Shown: piece by piece, positions 33,496-44,378 of the stretch
Layout of the letters: the number at the start of each line of letters is the position of its first letter
Numbering within the stretch: the stretch's first letter is position 1
Source of the DNA: Clarkia xantiana subsp. parviflora
Lineage: Eukaryota > Streptophyta > Magnoliopsida > Myrtales > Onagraceae
Assembly: GCA_036873135.1 (NCBI GenBank)
Contig: JAPTYO010000018.1
Span: 12,391,503 to 12,455,502, forward strand
Reading direction: 5' to 3'
DNA length: 64,000 nt
Program-made: the position numbers and the translations under genes
Notes under the pieces: model-generated
Told to the model about the DNA's origin: nothing
The model's database searches: none
The model's input: only the letters and a program-made list of their open reading frames with translations

Positions 33496-34613
33496 GGAAT
33501 GGGAGGGTGCCTGTTAATGTATTGTTGTCCAAATCCGCATCAACATTTCTCTCCTTTCATCTGCTCCGTGCTTCCGAATAGTTCATACGAGGTTTGCCGT
33601 GCGACCGGTGGATACGATGGGCATCGTGCTACTCATCTGTTAGGAGTGTTGTAGCGCCCGCGGAACGTTGATTTCCTTTTCTCCAATCAACCTGTTATAA
33701 ACAACATTTATATATATTGTACCGCGTTGTATCCTAGGTCAACTGATAATTCTCCATTTGCCTACTTTCCACATAGGAACACTTCTCCAAGGCATCCGTA
33801 CAAGTATTCACAAAATTCAACTAATATTCGGCTGGTGGCCACCTAGTGAATACAAGAATCGGTGAATTACAGGTGAACTTTACCATCCCCATCGCTCATA
33901 CCCTTAGTCAAATCCAACCGGTTTCCAAAGACGGGGTCACTGGACCTTTTTTTTCAGCACTACGCTCGTACGCCGGGAAGCAAGCATTGAGCCTGACCTT
34001 AGGTACGAGTTCTTAGTCCTTGAGGATACTTCGGGTGCCTCTTCATAAGGCTCCCGGGATCAATCACACGCTCGAGGTGAAGAAGTTTGTGCCCGCCAGA
34101 ATCACGAGGATGCCTTCCTAGCACAACCGAGGGGCGTGGACGAACATGGCACGCGTAGTATGAAGCACGCGTTGATAGCATACCTGAACCTTTTGGGTCA
34201 ACTGGAATGGGAAATGTCAATCATGCTATCACAGATTTTCATCCGGCCCATAATGTGGATTTTTTACGAATGAAGTTCATCACGGCGATCTGCAAAACGA
34301 GAATCACGTCGAGTTACTTCGACTATAGATAATCATTATGCTCAATCAGGTTTACCCCCTGATTCTTAGCCAGCCTTGCATAAAGGAGGCCTCCCTCCAT
34401 CACAAGACGACCGTACCTATGTGACTAGGTAAGGCCCACATTCGATATAGTTTTGGCAGAGGATTGCATCCTCCTACGACTCAGTTTATAGACTATAATT
34501 TTGATGTAATCAAAACATTATGACGTCGATTGATCATAAACTCGGTTGCAATTCTTTCGCTTACAAAATGTAACTTTCTAATATCAAAATGTTATCACAG
34601 ATACATGCCATTT
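33496..34613 (-). other. 3' non-coding region of copy A
   Basis: About 1.1 kb between RNase H and the polypurine tract. Homologous regions are at 1600-2164, 43498-43807 (inverted) and 45546-46665. No frame is conserved among them as far as I can see. Confidence 0.55.
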
Positions 34614-36150
34614 CTAAACCCTACGCAATCCAAGCAGTTTTACATGCTTTTCAAATATCTCTCTGCGTAATGGCTTAGTTAATGGGTCCGCAATCATATT
34701 ATCAGTGGACAAGTATTCCATAGTGATTATATTGTCTTCTACCATCGATTTAGCATAGAAATATTTCACATCAATGTGTTTGGTCCTACTATGGTACTTC
34801 GGATTCTTAACTGCCGCAATAGCTGCCTGACTATCGGAGAACACCTTTACAGGTTTACTTCCGACGTCACCACCAAGCAACGCAGTAAGAAACCTTTTCA
34901 GCCAGACTGGTTCATGTGCATTCTTAGAGAGAGCAACGAATTCCGATTCCATTGTTGACAACGCGACACATGTTTGCTTCTTGCTCGTCCATGAAATGGC
35001 AGCATAAGCAAGGAGAAATACTCCTCCTGTGGTGGACTTACGATCATCCAGATCGCCACCATGGTCGGCGTCACTGTAACTGGTCCATTCTAACTTCCCG
35101 CCCTCATAGCACTGTGCATAGTTGGCAGTACCTTTCAGATAACGTATTAGGTATAACTAATAACTCATTTTACAGTCTTTTAAATGTTGATAGCTAGGAT
35201 CTGATTGGAAACGTGCTACTAGGCCCATGGCGTGACAGATATCCGGATGGGTGTATCACACAGTGTATATCGAAATATCAACCACGCTTGAATTCTCTGC
35301 ACCCTTCATCTGTCCACGCTCTTGGGGCTGTCACGTTACGACAGTGCGCACCCAAATACCACCGGCGTATTCACGGGTTTGACATTCTGTAATCTAAACC
35401 TATTTTCAACAGATTGTTGATATAAGATTCTTGAGATAGACATATCCTCCAGGTAGCCCGATCTTTGGCTGTTTCAATGCCTAAGATATACGTGGCCTTT
35501 CCCATGTTCTTCATCTCAAATACAGATGCCAACCAGGACTTTGACCTGTTCATGAAACTCATGTCGTTTGCGGCAATGAGTATGTCATCCACGTACTAGG
35601 TTAAGATGACATACTTAGACTCGGAAGTCTTATAATACATGCCCAGATTCTTTCTGTAGACTCACTAATCCGTTTCCTATGATTTCCTCGTAGAGTCTGC
35701 GGTACCATTGCCGTGACGACTGTATGAGACCGTAGAAGGACCTTTTGGAGTTTACAAACTTTACGTTCGTTACCAGGAGTAATTAAACCCTCCGGTTGCT
35801 CCATGTAGATTTATTCCTCCAGGTTTCCGTGGAGGAATGTGGTCTTAACATTCCTTTGGTGCAGCTCGTGATCGAGACTTGCGACCAGGACCATGAATGG
35901 CCCTAATCGTGGTTTTACGCACAGTCATTGAGTTTCTCTTATCAAATTCCTCTCCGTGAAGCATTGGGTAAGACCTTTCGCAATGAGTCGGGTTCTACGC
36001 CTTGTTCCATCAGTGGTGAGCCTTCTTTCACAGCTCACCTTATCCTTATGCCCCTGTGGTTAACAGGTAAATAACCTATAGACTATAGTGGCTTTCATTT
36101 AAGGCGATCTCTCTCATTTATTATTTCTTTCCATTTCACCACTTGATGTC
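34614..36150 (-). pseudogene. copia RT and RNase H (copy A)
   Basis: The RNase H end is open for 115 codons: STMESEFVALSKNAHEPVWL (Glu), KVFSDSQAAIAAVKNP (Asp), HSRTKHIDVKYFYAK, and the C-terminal MIADPLTKPL and LLGLRRV. Upstream frames give MDDILIAANDMSF (after YVDD), YILGIETAKDRATW and MEQPEGLITPGNERKVC. RT proper starts near 36110. Several frameshifts and stops fall between blocks. Confidence 0.85.
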
Positions 36151-36840
36151 TTTCCAATTATTGCCAACAGTTTGAGCGGGGTTTTCACATTGCTCAATGG
36201 GGTACTTGCCTTTGACTCTCTTCTAGGCATTGTGAGTCCTACTAATTAGTCTAATCTTTTCTCCCTATCGGAATAACGCTTCTTATTGTAGCATTATTTA
36301 TATTGGGAATAATCCTCCCACTCAGAACAATGCTTCTTATCGGAGCATCGTCTCTGTTGGGAACAATAGCAGTGCTAGAACCTTCACCTATAACTTTCCT
36401 ATTACAACCTCTTGGTCTCGGGGTTTTACTTCCGAGATGCATTCCTTGATCACTAGGATCTGGAACCAAGTATGGTTGGATCACTCCCACCGGGGACAAT
36501 GGGTAATATAGGTAGTTGTTTCATTCCTGGTTCAGCAATTTTGACCATCAGGTTCAACTTGATTCGTCCCAACAACAACAGTGATTACTTGTGGTAGAGA
36601 TTATTCCTCCCACTGGATTTATTATGAAAATGTTCCCATTCTCATTTACCATGTCATTTACTTGAGTTGCTGGTTCAAATCTCTCCCACTCGAATTAAGT
36701 GGGACCTGATTGTCCTCGTTATTCTGCTACATTTTGATCATGACTATGTTGATTGAAACTGTTCATGCATTTGGAAAATTCGTCCTCTGAGTGATGTAAC
36801 GTGTCATGTTCGACCTGCGGTACCATTTAATCTAAGCTGG
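36151..36840 (-). pseudogene. Integrase C-terminal tail and linker (copy A)
   Basis: A minus-strand frame (36499-36251) shows repeated I-P-N/V-L-S-G-R units, the low-complexity linker. Near 36690-36830 faint matches to the end of the copy C integrase region remain (VEHD, EPATQVNDMV). Nothing upstream of this looks like integrase. Confidence 0.55.
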
Positions 36841-37973
36841 AAAATGTATTTTCTAGGAGTAACTAGCGTACCCTTGTCCTAAATACGTGTTTATTGCGCA
36901 AATTAATGTCGCATGGTGATATGATTTAACTCATTGTCACCCTTCGTCTATAATGGTTACCTACCTTACCGATATTAATTGAAACATAGTTTTACATTTA
37001 TGTGAATCATCTTTCATCATCCCATAGGGAACTTCTGATAGAACGACTCAACATTATGTAAATATATATAAACTGTGCTTCTTGAAGTGTGTTATTTAAC
37101 TTGAATGCCTAGCCTGATTTGTCATTCAAGGCTTCTGGAAGGAAAATCATTTAACTGACTTGATCCTTCATTTGCTGACTTATCTCAGAGATTTTATCCA
37201 TCTCCGAACTGAGCATCTTAGGTATTCACCTTATGTGTCAGTTGATACTTTTACAAGGTCGTTGTAGCTTACGTAGCGTACTTCATACCGATGTAAATGT
37301 TATCAATAAGTCATATTTCCGAAGGAGTGCAAACAAAAATTCAGCACGTCATCATATAAACACTTCAATATTAAACTCATGTAATGAAACGATGTGTTCC
37401 GTCTATCGAGGTCCACTTGTGTGTTGCGCAATCTACTCTGGGGTTAAACCCTTAGTTAAATCGTTTCATTTCTGAATTTAATTCAATTTAATCAGTTTTA
37501 ACTGTTTCAAACATGATAGTTTATTTCATTCAATGTAGTGATAATGATTAGAATAAAATTTATACCCGGTTCATTCTTGGAACTACGCAATCAATGGATT
37601 TTAATGGCATGATCTAGTCCATAGATTTAGATGTACGAGGAAATGTATGGATTTGCTTGATTCTGTCATATTTGATGTCAGTCTCATTTGGGTTATATAC
37701 TTAGTTCAGATCGATCCCGTTTTTAACCGTGTCGATTAACCTTGATAAGAAGAACACTTTTCGAAACGAAAGGTAACTACTTTATTCAATGAAACCGAAA
37801 CATTGTAATCCAAACACGAAGAGAAACTGATCAAATAAGAAACATACGAACATAACAATACTGGGGTCTCATATCTCAAACTTTGAAGTAATCATGAAGA
37901 AATTTTGTGGACAAGATGTCTTAATCGAAATGTACTGTGAAGGTACTGTAATCACGGTGAGTAAAGCACCGAA
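36841..37973 (-). other. Family-1 spacer in place of protease/integrase (copy A)
   Basis: Homologous to 135-1151, 15213-16233 and 54541-55555. I looked on the minus strand for D-S-G, HHCC and D-D-E integrase motifs and saw none. Content is A/T-rich with short shared words such as cagttgatacttttacaagg and tccgaactgagca. Confidence 0.6.
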
Positions 37974-38596
37974 TTATCGTTTAGACTTCTTTTTGCTTAG
38001 GGTTGCTAAGAAATTTCGCATAGCGACGAACCTTTCATCGAATGTGTCGGGCTCATTCAGAAAATTTCCTTCTTTCTCATCTGTTTCGAATAGGTCTATC
38101 GTCGTTTTAATTGATTTGACCAAACGCGTGAGGCCTTTTTCGTTAACAAACCATGAAAGAGGAAACATTTTCATTACCTTCTGAGCCCGTGTCCACACGT
38201 CCAACTCATCAGCGGGCTCATGAATGGCTATTATGCCGTCATCATCGCATAGTATTCTGCCATTAAGGCTCTAGCTTCGCATGCCTTACCCTTACCGAAG
38301 CGAAGGTACACGACACACCAAAGATGCAATGCGCTGAGTTGTATATAATCGCCTTCAACTTCTATTGTCAGCTGTGAGAGGATCAACTATCGTGCATTAT
38401 GATCCTTCCTTAAAATTTTCTAGTTGTTGCTCTCATGTGGTTCCTTATATTCGTCCAGCCTCAGTCTCTCTGTCGTTGGATTGACTTGATCGTCAAGATT
38501 CGAAGCGATGAGAAGCTCCATAACATTATCTCTCCAAGAATCATATTCCATGCCGTCCAGATTGCGTGACTCGTAGAACTGTACCAAGTTAGCCAT
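37974..38596 (-). pseudogene. Family-1 gag-like ORF, about 207 codons (copy A)
   Basis: ATG at 38596; terminal TAA at 37974-37976. N-terminus MANLVQFYESRNLDGM, then EYDSWRDNVMELLIASNLDD, which resembles the copia gag start. Next come RKDHNAR, EVEGDYIQLSALHL, YLRFGKGKA and EARALMAEYY in one frame with two internal stops. After a one-base slip near 38240, DVWTRAQKVMKMFPLSWF, NEKGLTRL, KTTIDLF, DKEGNFLNEP-like and ATLSKKKSKR follow. Total span is 623 bp, identical to copy 1. Protein-level conservation on this strand, with the same end, suggests it was once translated. I do not recognise the C-terminal two thirds. Confidence 0.58.
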
Positions 38597-39544
38597 GAAA
38601 ACTAATACATCGATGATCAAGCAAAATCAGGGAGACAATAACATTTTGAGAAAGAATTGCACACATCAAATATTTATTAAGATAGATTCCGACAAGTAGT
38701 GATTCCTCAGTCATCTAAACCAACCGACCACCAGTAAACCAATGGAAGATGGCTGTGAAAGAGTTCACACTATCGTCGTCTTCTATCCAATAGATCAGTA
38801 TGTTAAAATACCTTTAATCGGAAATTACCGGAACGGGAATTTTAAAATAAGCATACCCGATCTTGGCGTTCCCAAGGCCCTTTTTGTTTTGGAAAAATCA
38901 TTCCGATGAATTCACTCATTCATACACAATTCTACAATCCATGCAAATTATCATACGCTAGTAACATTCATCATACATACCACATACATGCTTACGCGCC
39001 ACGCGACTAATGTTCCGAGGAACTCATGCTTGCATTTATAATTCTACTTTTAAGTAAATTATCAAATGTAACCTCATCCTAAACATTCTAGCATACGTGT
39101 CAAACATGTAACATTCACATCAATCATACATATTTGGCGACTTGTTTTCGGTTTTAAAATAATTTTAAACATTAGGGGCTGATTTGCAATTCATGCTTAT
39201 ATTCAATCACACAAGCTTCTAGACATGAATCCTAGGCATTTTCAACCATCACAGCATGTCTATTCTAGTGCGCATATCATATATTTAACCAGGGCTCCGC
39301 CCACGACATGTAATATCCAGCTAGCTGGACTCAGTCAAGACAACATTTCTAATCATGCATAAATATATATTGAATAATAAACAATTGCAATTCAGCCCAC
39401 TAACTTAACCAGTCCCAAAAAACATGAATCTTCGAGATCCATCCCCATAATCGAAACAAGGCATAAAGATTAGCAACCCTATGAGCACTGTGTAGTCCAT
39501 TTCAAGGTTCAAAAATATTTGGATCTTATAACTTGACCTCCCTG

Positions 39545-39930
39545 TTTTAATTAACTTGAATTCGGTTTAGAAAAAATTGTTCGGTTCAGTCAATTTCAGT
39601 CTGTTTTGATCCGGTTCGGTCCGGTTCAGAAAACCTGGTTCAGTCCGGTTAAGAAATCCCGGTTCGATCCGGTTCAGAAAATCCGGTTCTGTCCGGTCCG
39701 GAAAATTCGGTTCGGTCCGGCAAATATCTTGCTCGGTCCGGTTTTAAATTTAAAATCTGGTTCGGTCCGAACCGGTCCAATAAAATAGGGTTCGGTTCAG
39801 TTCAACACTCAAAACCGGTTTGGTTAGATCCACTTAATTACCATGGTCCGACCCGACCTGAATAGGTCAAACCGATTGAGAAAATCCGGTTCGATTTAAT
39901 TTCGTCCCGGTTTAACATATAAGACCGCCC
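39545..39930 (-). repeat. GGTTCGGTCCGGTT short repeats (copy A leader)
   Basis: About twenty words of the type tccggttcagaaaa and ggttcggtccgg, spaced 15-25 bp. The palindrome ggttcggtccgaacc lies near 39760. Confidence 0.8.
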
Positions 39931-40059
39931 CAATAATTAAAATTTTAAAGGTTGGGCCGAAATGTTTACTTGTGGCCCAAGTAGGGTTTTAAATCCATTA
40001 AAAATATTTAACTTAGCCACCAAGTAACATTAACTATATAAAATAATTTTCAATATTAA

Positions 40060-40205
40060 AATATATATATATATATATATTTCGGCACTATATAAAACAT
40101 AAATATATTTATTGCTAAGATTCTATCTCTAAGATTAAATCAATCGACAATATATATATATATATATATATATGTAAAATCGGCACAATATATATTATAT
40201 ATATT
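40060..40205. repeat. TA dinucleotide tracts (copy A leader)
   Basis: Two (TA)n runs of about 20-26 bases around the conserved aagattctatctctaagatt spacer. Confidence 0.85.
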
Positions 40206-40761
40206 TTATTTATTGTCAATATCTTTAATAGGGAAACAAATAACTGACAATATATTTTCTCAATTTTTTAGGTAACTAAATCTATCAATAATATCTTTAA
40301 CCCTATTTAAATATTTAGATATATTGATAGTGATATATATTTCTATATATTATTGTGAATCTATCCTAATGTTCCTAATTATAGATATATTGTTACCTTA
40401 ATTAAAAATTAAAATAAGGTAAACAATATAATTAAAAATTCTGGCCGAAATATATCCCTTGGTAACTAATAAATTTAAAAAAAAAAATTACCTTGTAATT
40501 TCAATTAGGGTTCGGCACAAACACAAAATTAGGAACAAGTTGTCAAATTTTAATAGATCTACAATCCAATGTTTGATTAGATAAATATCATCTTTTTCTT
40601 GAAGATCGTGAACATCAACTTTACCATGAACATGAAAATTTTGGACCTATCTTACAAACCCTAAAATTCGAAACTTTTTAAAATCTTCTTTAAAAATTTC
40701 GGTCCAAAGTTTTAAATTTTCAAGAACACCAGTTTTTGAAAATCATGAACTCCTAAACCTA

Positions 40762-40773
40762 GCTCTGATACCA
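40762..40773 (-). other. Primer-binding site of copy A
   Basis: gctctgatacca, the exact complement of TGGTATCAGAGC (initiator-Met tRNA), one base from the LTR. Confidence 0.92.
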
Positions 40774-40774
40774 C

Positions 40775-41376
40775 TGTTAGATTACGGAGAGTAATCACTA
40801 CAGAAACACAAAACATGGTACGTGCATGTAATCGAAATTACGCGGCGGAAGGGTTACACATACCTCAACAGTTACCGTAGTCCAAGATCCTTTGTACGAG
40901 GGAGTTCTCGATCCACCGGACGGAACCCGTAGAGGTTCTTGTGAAAAAATTCCTACGTGGTGTTAGCTCCACAGCAAAGCCTCAGATCAATTCTTGGCAC
41001 GGGGATAGATCTTCGGAGGGTTGCTTGTAATCAATTTGGCACACCTTCGGCGTTGGTAATGGTTCGGCCGAAACTAGTAGGTGTGGGAGGAGGGTTTTCT
41101 CTCTAAAACACTCTTGTGATGGAATTATGATTAACCCTAAGATATTCACTAACACCTCTTATTTATAGGAGGAGTAAAGTGGACAAAAGTCCACTTTACC
41201 CCACATTAATAATTCGGCCGGCCTATGTATTTGGGGAGGCCCAATTTTGGGCCTCCCATGTCAATTGGGATTTGGGTCTGGCCCAATTACCCTAATGTGA
41301 CATTTACCCAAGTTCATTAGGTTAACTATACATATTATGGGCTACCAACTACGGCGCCCATCACCATATGCTTACA
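40775..41376 (-). repeat. 5' LTR of copy A (602 bp)
   Basis: TGTTAGATT...ATGCTTACA on the plus strand; the best-preserved family-1 LTR here. Confidence 0.93.
41162..41169 (-). promoter_or_regulatory. TATA box in copy A 5' LTR
   Basis: TATAAATA on the minus strand inside ctcctataaataagagg, about 210 bp into the LTR. Confidence 0.65.
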
Positions 41377-41381
41377 CACAG
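41377..41381. repeat. Target-site duplication of copy A (right)
   Basis: cacag after the LTR end at 41376. Confidence 0.93.
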
Positions 41382-41990
41382 CCACCCTCTAAACGTCCAC
41401 AAATAAAAGGGTAACCCCGCGAACCCTATGAGGGCGGGAGAATAAAAAGGGCCACAGCCACACTCAAAATGGCTACGTATAAAGAGTATTGCCGTAAATC
41501 TTGTGAGGCCGGGAAATTATTTGAAAGGGCCACAACCACCCTTCAAACAACAACAGATATAGAGCATTCTCGCAACATTGAAGGCGGGAAACGAGTGAAA
41601 AGGGCCACAACCACCCTCAAAATTGATACAATCAAAAGAGCTCCTCCAATATTGAAGTCAATGAGAAAAGGGTCACATCCACCCTCCAAATGTCTACAAA
41701 TACTCCTGCATCGAGGCGGAAAATAAAGTGCGGGTCACAGCCACCGTTTAATCGGCTGCCAAATAAAGAGTGCTTCCACTAGTTGAAAACCCGAAAGGGC
41801 AGCCTAGTCAAAATCAGAAAATGAGGGGCATGATTGCAAATTCAGAAACTGCAATCACGGCAAAAGGAGATAAAATAAAAAAATCGAGGGGCACGGTCGG
41901 ATATCCCAATCGACTGTGGTAAAAGGAGAGAATAAAGAGAAATTATAAATAAAAATAAAAAATAAAAAGAAAATAGAAAGATCCGGCTAA
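41382..41990 (+). repeat. Repeat tract with gggccacarccaccctc units (right part)
   Basis: Continuation of 32810-33228: units at about 41387, 41449, 41528, 41605, 41670 and 41730, then two to three gttgaaaacccg/gggcacgg...caaaaggaga units to about 41925, followed by an A-rich tract. Confidence 0.7.
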
Positions 41991-42076
41991 GTTGTCACAC
42001 CATGCGCAATTTAGGCAAAAATGAGGGAAAAACATTCAAGCGCATATATATTGTCTACGACACGGCGTTTTCAAAA

Positions 42077-42640
42077 GTCAACTTCACGGCAAGCGAGACG
42101 GTTACAGCCTGCTCTCGCAGGTCGCATTTCAAGGATGAGTAGGACTGTTACAGTCTGTTCCTACGAGTCAACTTCACGGCAAGCGGTACGGTTACAGTTT
42201 GCTCTTGCAGGTCGCATTTCAAGGATCAGTAGGACTGTTACTGTCTGTTCGTACAAGTCAACTTCACGGTAAGCGGGACGGTTACAGTCTGCTCTCGCGA
42301 GTCACCATTCAAGGATGAGTAGGACAGTTACGGTCTGTTCCTACGAGTCAATTTCCCGGCAAACAAGACGGTTATAGTCTGCTCTCGCGAGTCACCATTC
42401 AAGGATGAGTAGGACAGTTATAGTCTGTTACTACAAGTAAATTTCCCGGCAAAAGAGACAGTTACAGTCTGCTCTCGCAAGTCACCATTCAAGGATGAGT
42501 AGGACTGTTACAGTCTGTTCATACGAGTCAACTTCACGGAAAACGGGACGGTTACAGTCTGCTCTCGCGAGTCACTATCCAAGGATGAGTATGACTGTTA
42601 CAATGTGTTCTTACAAGTCGATTTCACGACAAACAGGGAT
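42077..42640 (+). repeat. 90-bp tandem array, six copies, no indels
   Basis: The word agtca(a)cttcacgg starts at 42077, 42167, 42257, 42347, 42437, 42527 and 42617, exactly 90 bp apart each time. Each unit is made of two related halves of about 45 bp (ggttacagtctgctctcgcg and gactgttacagtctgttcct). Because 90 is divisible by 3, a 30-codon repeat frame stays open over parts (42021-42272, 42495-42743). Confidence 0.92.
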
Positions 42641-42659
42641 CTCGAAGTTGTCCAGCTTT

Positions 42660-42900
42660 CCGAGAGTCACCCCAACGATGCTGGGCTGTCCCAGATATGC
42701 TAGTCATTACATCTATCCATTCAACGGTGTTGCGCTGCCCTAGGAATGCTAGTTACCACAACCGGTGTTGCGTTGTCCCAGATATGCTAGTCACCACAAC
42801 GATGCTGCGCTGTCCTAGATATACTAGTCATCACATCTACTATTTTCAACGGTGTTGCACTGCCCCAGGTATGCTAGTCACCACTGACGATCGGAATCTG
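42660..42900 (+). repeat. 36-55-bp repeats in Ogre-like leader
   Basis: Variants of cggtgttgcgctgccccagg followed by tatgctagtcaccac recur about five times. The phrase ccagctttccgagagtca flanks the block on both sides (about 42653 and 42909). Confidence 0.75.
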
Positions 42901-42949
42901 TAGTTTTCCAGCTTTCCGAGAGTCACAACCCGACGAACGAAGCCGTAGT

Positions 42950-43040
42950 ATTCAGCCTTCGCAAGTCACGCCAACAGGGGCACACCGCCAATAGGGGCAC
43001 ACCGCCAACATGGGAACACCACCAACAGAAGCACTGTGAC
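42950..43040 (+). repeat. 17-18-bp repeats
   Basis: cgccaacaggggcacac and three variants in a row, ending at the junction with copia sequence. Confidence 0.7.
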
Positions 43041-43043
43041 TAC

Positions 43044-43497
43044 ACACTGTGCTATGAGGGTGGAAAATTAGAATTCATTGGGTTCAGTGACGCCGACCAC
43101 GTTGGCGATCAGGATGATCGTAAGTCCAACTCAGGAGGAGTGTTTCTCATTTCTAATGCCGCCATTTCATTGATGAGCAAGAAGCAATCTTGTGTCGCGC
43201 TGTAAACAATGGAATCCGAATTAGTGGCCCTCTCTAAGAATGCACAAAAAGCGGTTTGGCTTAATAGAATCTTAGCTGCATTACTTGGCGTCGAGGACGG
43301 GAGTAAACCTGTGAAGGTATATTCTGACGAAACACATTGATATTAAATATAATTATGCTAAGAATATGGTTGAGGACAAAGTAATCACATTAGAATACTT
43401 GCCTACTGAAAGTTAGATGGCTGATCCGTTAACTAAAACTTTACGCATGGATGTTTTCGAAAGGCATGTTAGAAAGCTAGGACTGCGTAGGGATTAA
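43044..43497 (+). pseudogene. copia RNase H (copy C, 3' part)
   Basis: Plus strand: LCYEGGKLEFIGFSDADH (catalytic Asp), GGVFLISNAAISLMSKKQ, a stop, then TMESELVALSKNAQKAVW (Glu) and KPVKVYSD. About 54 bp are then missing (the segment with SQAAIAA in copy A), followed by VEDKVITLEYL and LTKTLRM. It ends LGLRRD at 43497. It completes the copy C pol beyond the Ogre-like insertion. Confidence 0.82.
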
Positions 43498-43807
43498 GTA
43501 GCTTGTATCGTTATAATGAATTTTTGAAACTTTGCTAAAAGAATAGAAATTTGAATTTATGATTTTTACGACGTCATAATGTTTAAAGTTTCATCGAATT
43601 TTTACGGTATATAATACTTGTACGGATGCTCTGAATGAGTACTCCGATGTTGAAACTGGGCAATTGGAGAATGACAGTTGACCTAGGCTACAGCACGACA
43701 CTTTATTTTCACAGGTTGATTAGACATGGGGAATCAACGTTCCGCAGGCGCTACAACACTCCTAACAGACTAGTTGCACGATGCCCGAGTCCGCCGGTTG
43801 CACGGCG
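43498..43807 (+). other. 3' non-coding region of copy C, first part
   Basis: Inverse homologue of about 33600-34560 of copy A, shortened. The shared core is tcaacgttccgcaggcgcta followed by caacactcctaacag. Confidence 0.6.
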
Positions 43808-44325
43808 AATCCTCCGGTTTCTCCATATAGATCTCTTCTTCCAAGTGTCTGTTGAGGAATGCAGTCTTAACATCCATTTGGTGCAGCTCTAGATCGAGGC
43901 TGACAACCAAGGCAATAATGGCCCGGACTGTGGTGTAACGCACAGTCGGTGAGTATGTCTCATCAAAGTTCTCTCCGTGAAGTAGGGTATATCCTTTCGC
44001 AACGAGGTGAGCTTTGTATCGCTCGACGGTTCCATCAGCAGTGAGTTTCAATTTCAAAACCCACTTGGCACCTATGGCCCTGCGGTTATCAGGTAAATCA
44101 ACCAAAGACCAAACCGAATTAGCTTTCATAGAAAAGATCTCATCATCCACTGATTTCCTCAATTCTTTCGCTTAAGGTCCATCCATAGCTTGTTTAACCG
44201 TTATCGGTTTATCAACCTCTTTCGATAGGATACTTCTTGGGAGAAGTTCGATACCTTTGACTACGTCTAGGTTCGTTAATCCCATCTTGAACTTGAACAA
44301 CGCTCCCACTCGGAATAATGCTGAT
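43808..44325 (-). pseudogene. RT N-terminal segment inserted antisense in copy C
   Basis: On the minus strand, open from 44162 to 43770: SVDDEIFSMKANSVWSLVDL, RAIGAKWVLKLKLTADGT, TYSPTVRYTTVRAIIALV, HQMDVKTAFLNRHLEEEIYM. Linker sequence extends to 44325. Both sides are plus-strand copy C 3' region (matching copy A to 33590 on one side, and from about 33535 on the other), so about 520 bp of RT and linker replaced about 70 bp, in inverse orientation. The frame is cleaner than the sense RT at 27810-28317. Confidence 0.75.
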
Positions 44326-44365
44326 GTGTTGGGCGACAATATATTTATAGGCACCCTCCCATTTC

Positions 44366-44378
44366 GGCGAGTGGGAGG
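44366..44378 (+). other. Polypurine tract of copy C
   Basis: ggcgagtgggagg directly before the LTR start tgttaaca. Identical to the tract of copy A. Confidence 0.8.

Larger units (their letters stand above)
38597..40761 (-). other. Leader of copy A
   Basis: 2.2 kb without genes between primer site and ORF start. Holds GGTTCGG repeats and TA tracts in the same order as in the other copies. Confidence 0.65.
33229..41376 (-). mobile_element. Ty1/copia element, family 1, copy A (complete ends)
   Basis: An 8.1-kb minus-strand element with perfect cacag duplication, giving the best outline of family 1. Right to left: 5' LTR 40775-41376, primer site, leader of 2.2 kb, gag-like ORF of 623 bp (37974-38596), about 1.1 kb spacer, integrase-RT linker, RT/RNase H (34614-36150), 3' region, polypurine tract, and 3' LTR 33229-33482 with a 350-bp deletion. 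No protease or integrase core was found. LTRs differ at about 9 of 253 sites. Stops in the ORF and RT show it is dead. Confidence 0.9.
28318..43043 (+). mobile_element. Ogre-like Ty3/gypsy element, 5' part only
   Basis: Begins with a 1.65-kb LTR (28318-29964) followed by tggcgactctgctgggga, a primer site of the type reported for Ogre elements (Arg tRNA). After it come about 5 kb of repeat-rich leader, interrupted by copia copy A (33229-41376). There is no gag, pol or second LTR. At about 43043 it joins copia RNase H of copy C directly. About 500 bp of the host RT are missing, so one deletion removed the right part of this element and host sequence together. Confidence 0.7.

Noticed and set aside
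42021..42743. CRISPR-like array, because of regular spacing
   Set aside because: Units are contiguous 90-bp tandem repeats without unique spacers, in a plant retroelement leader with no associated genes.
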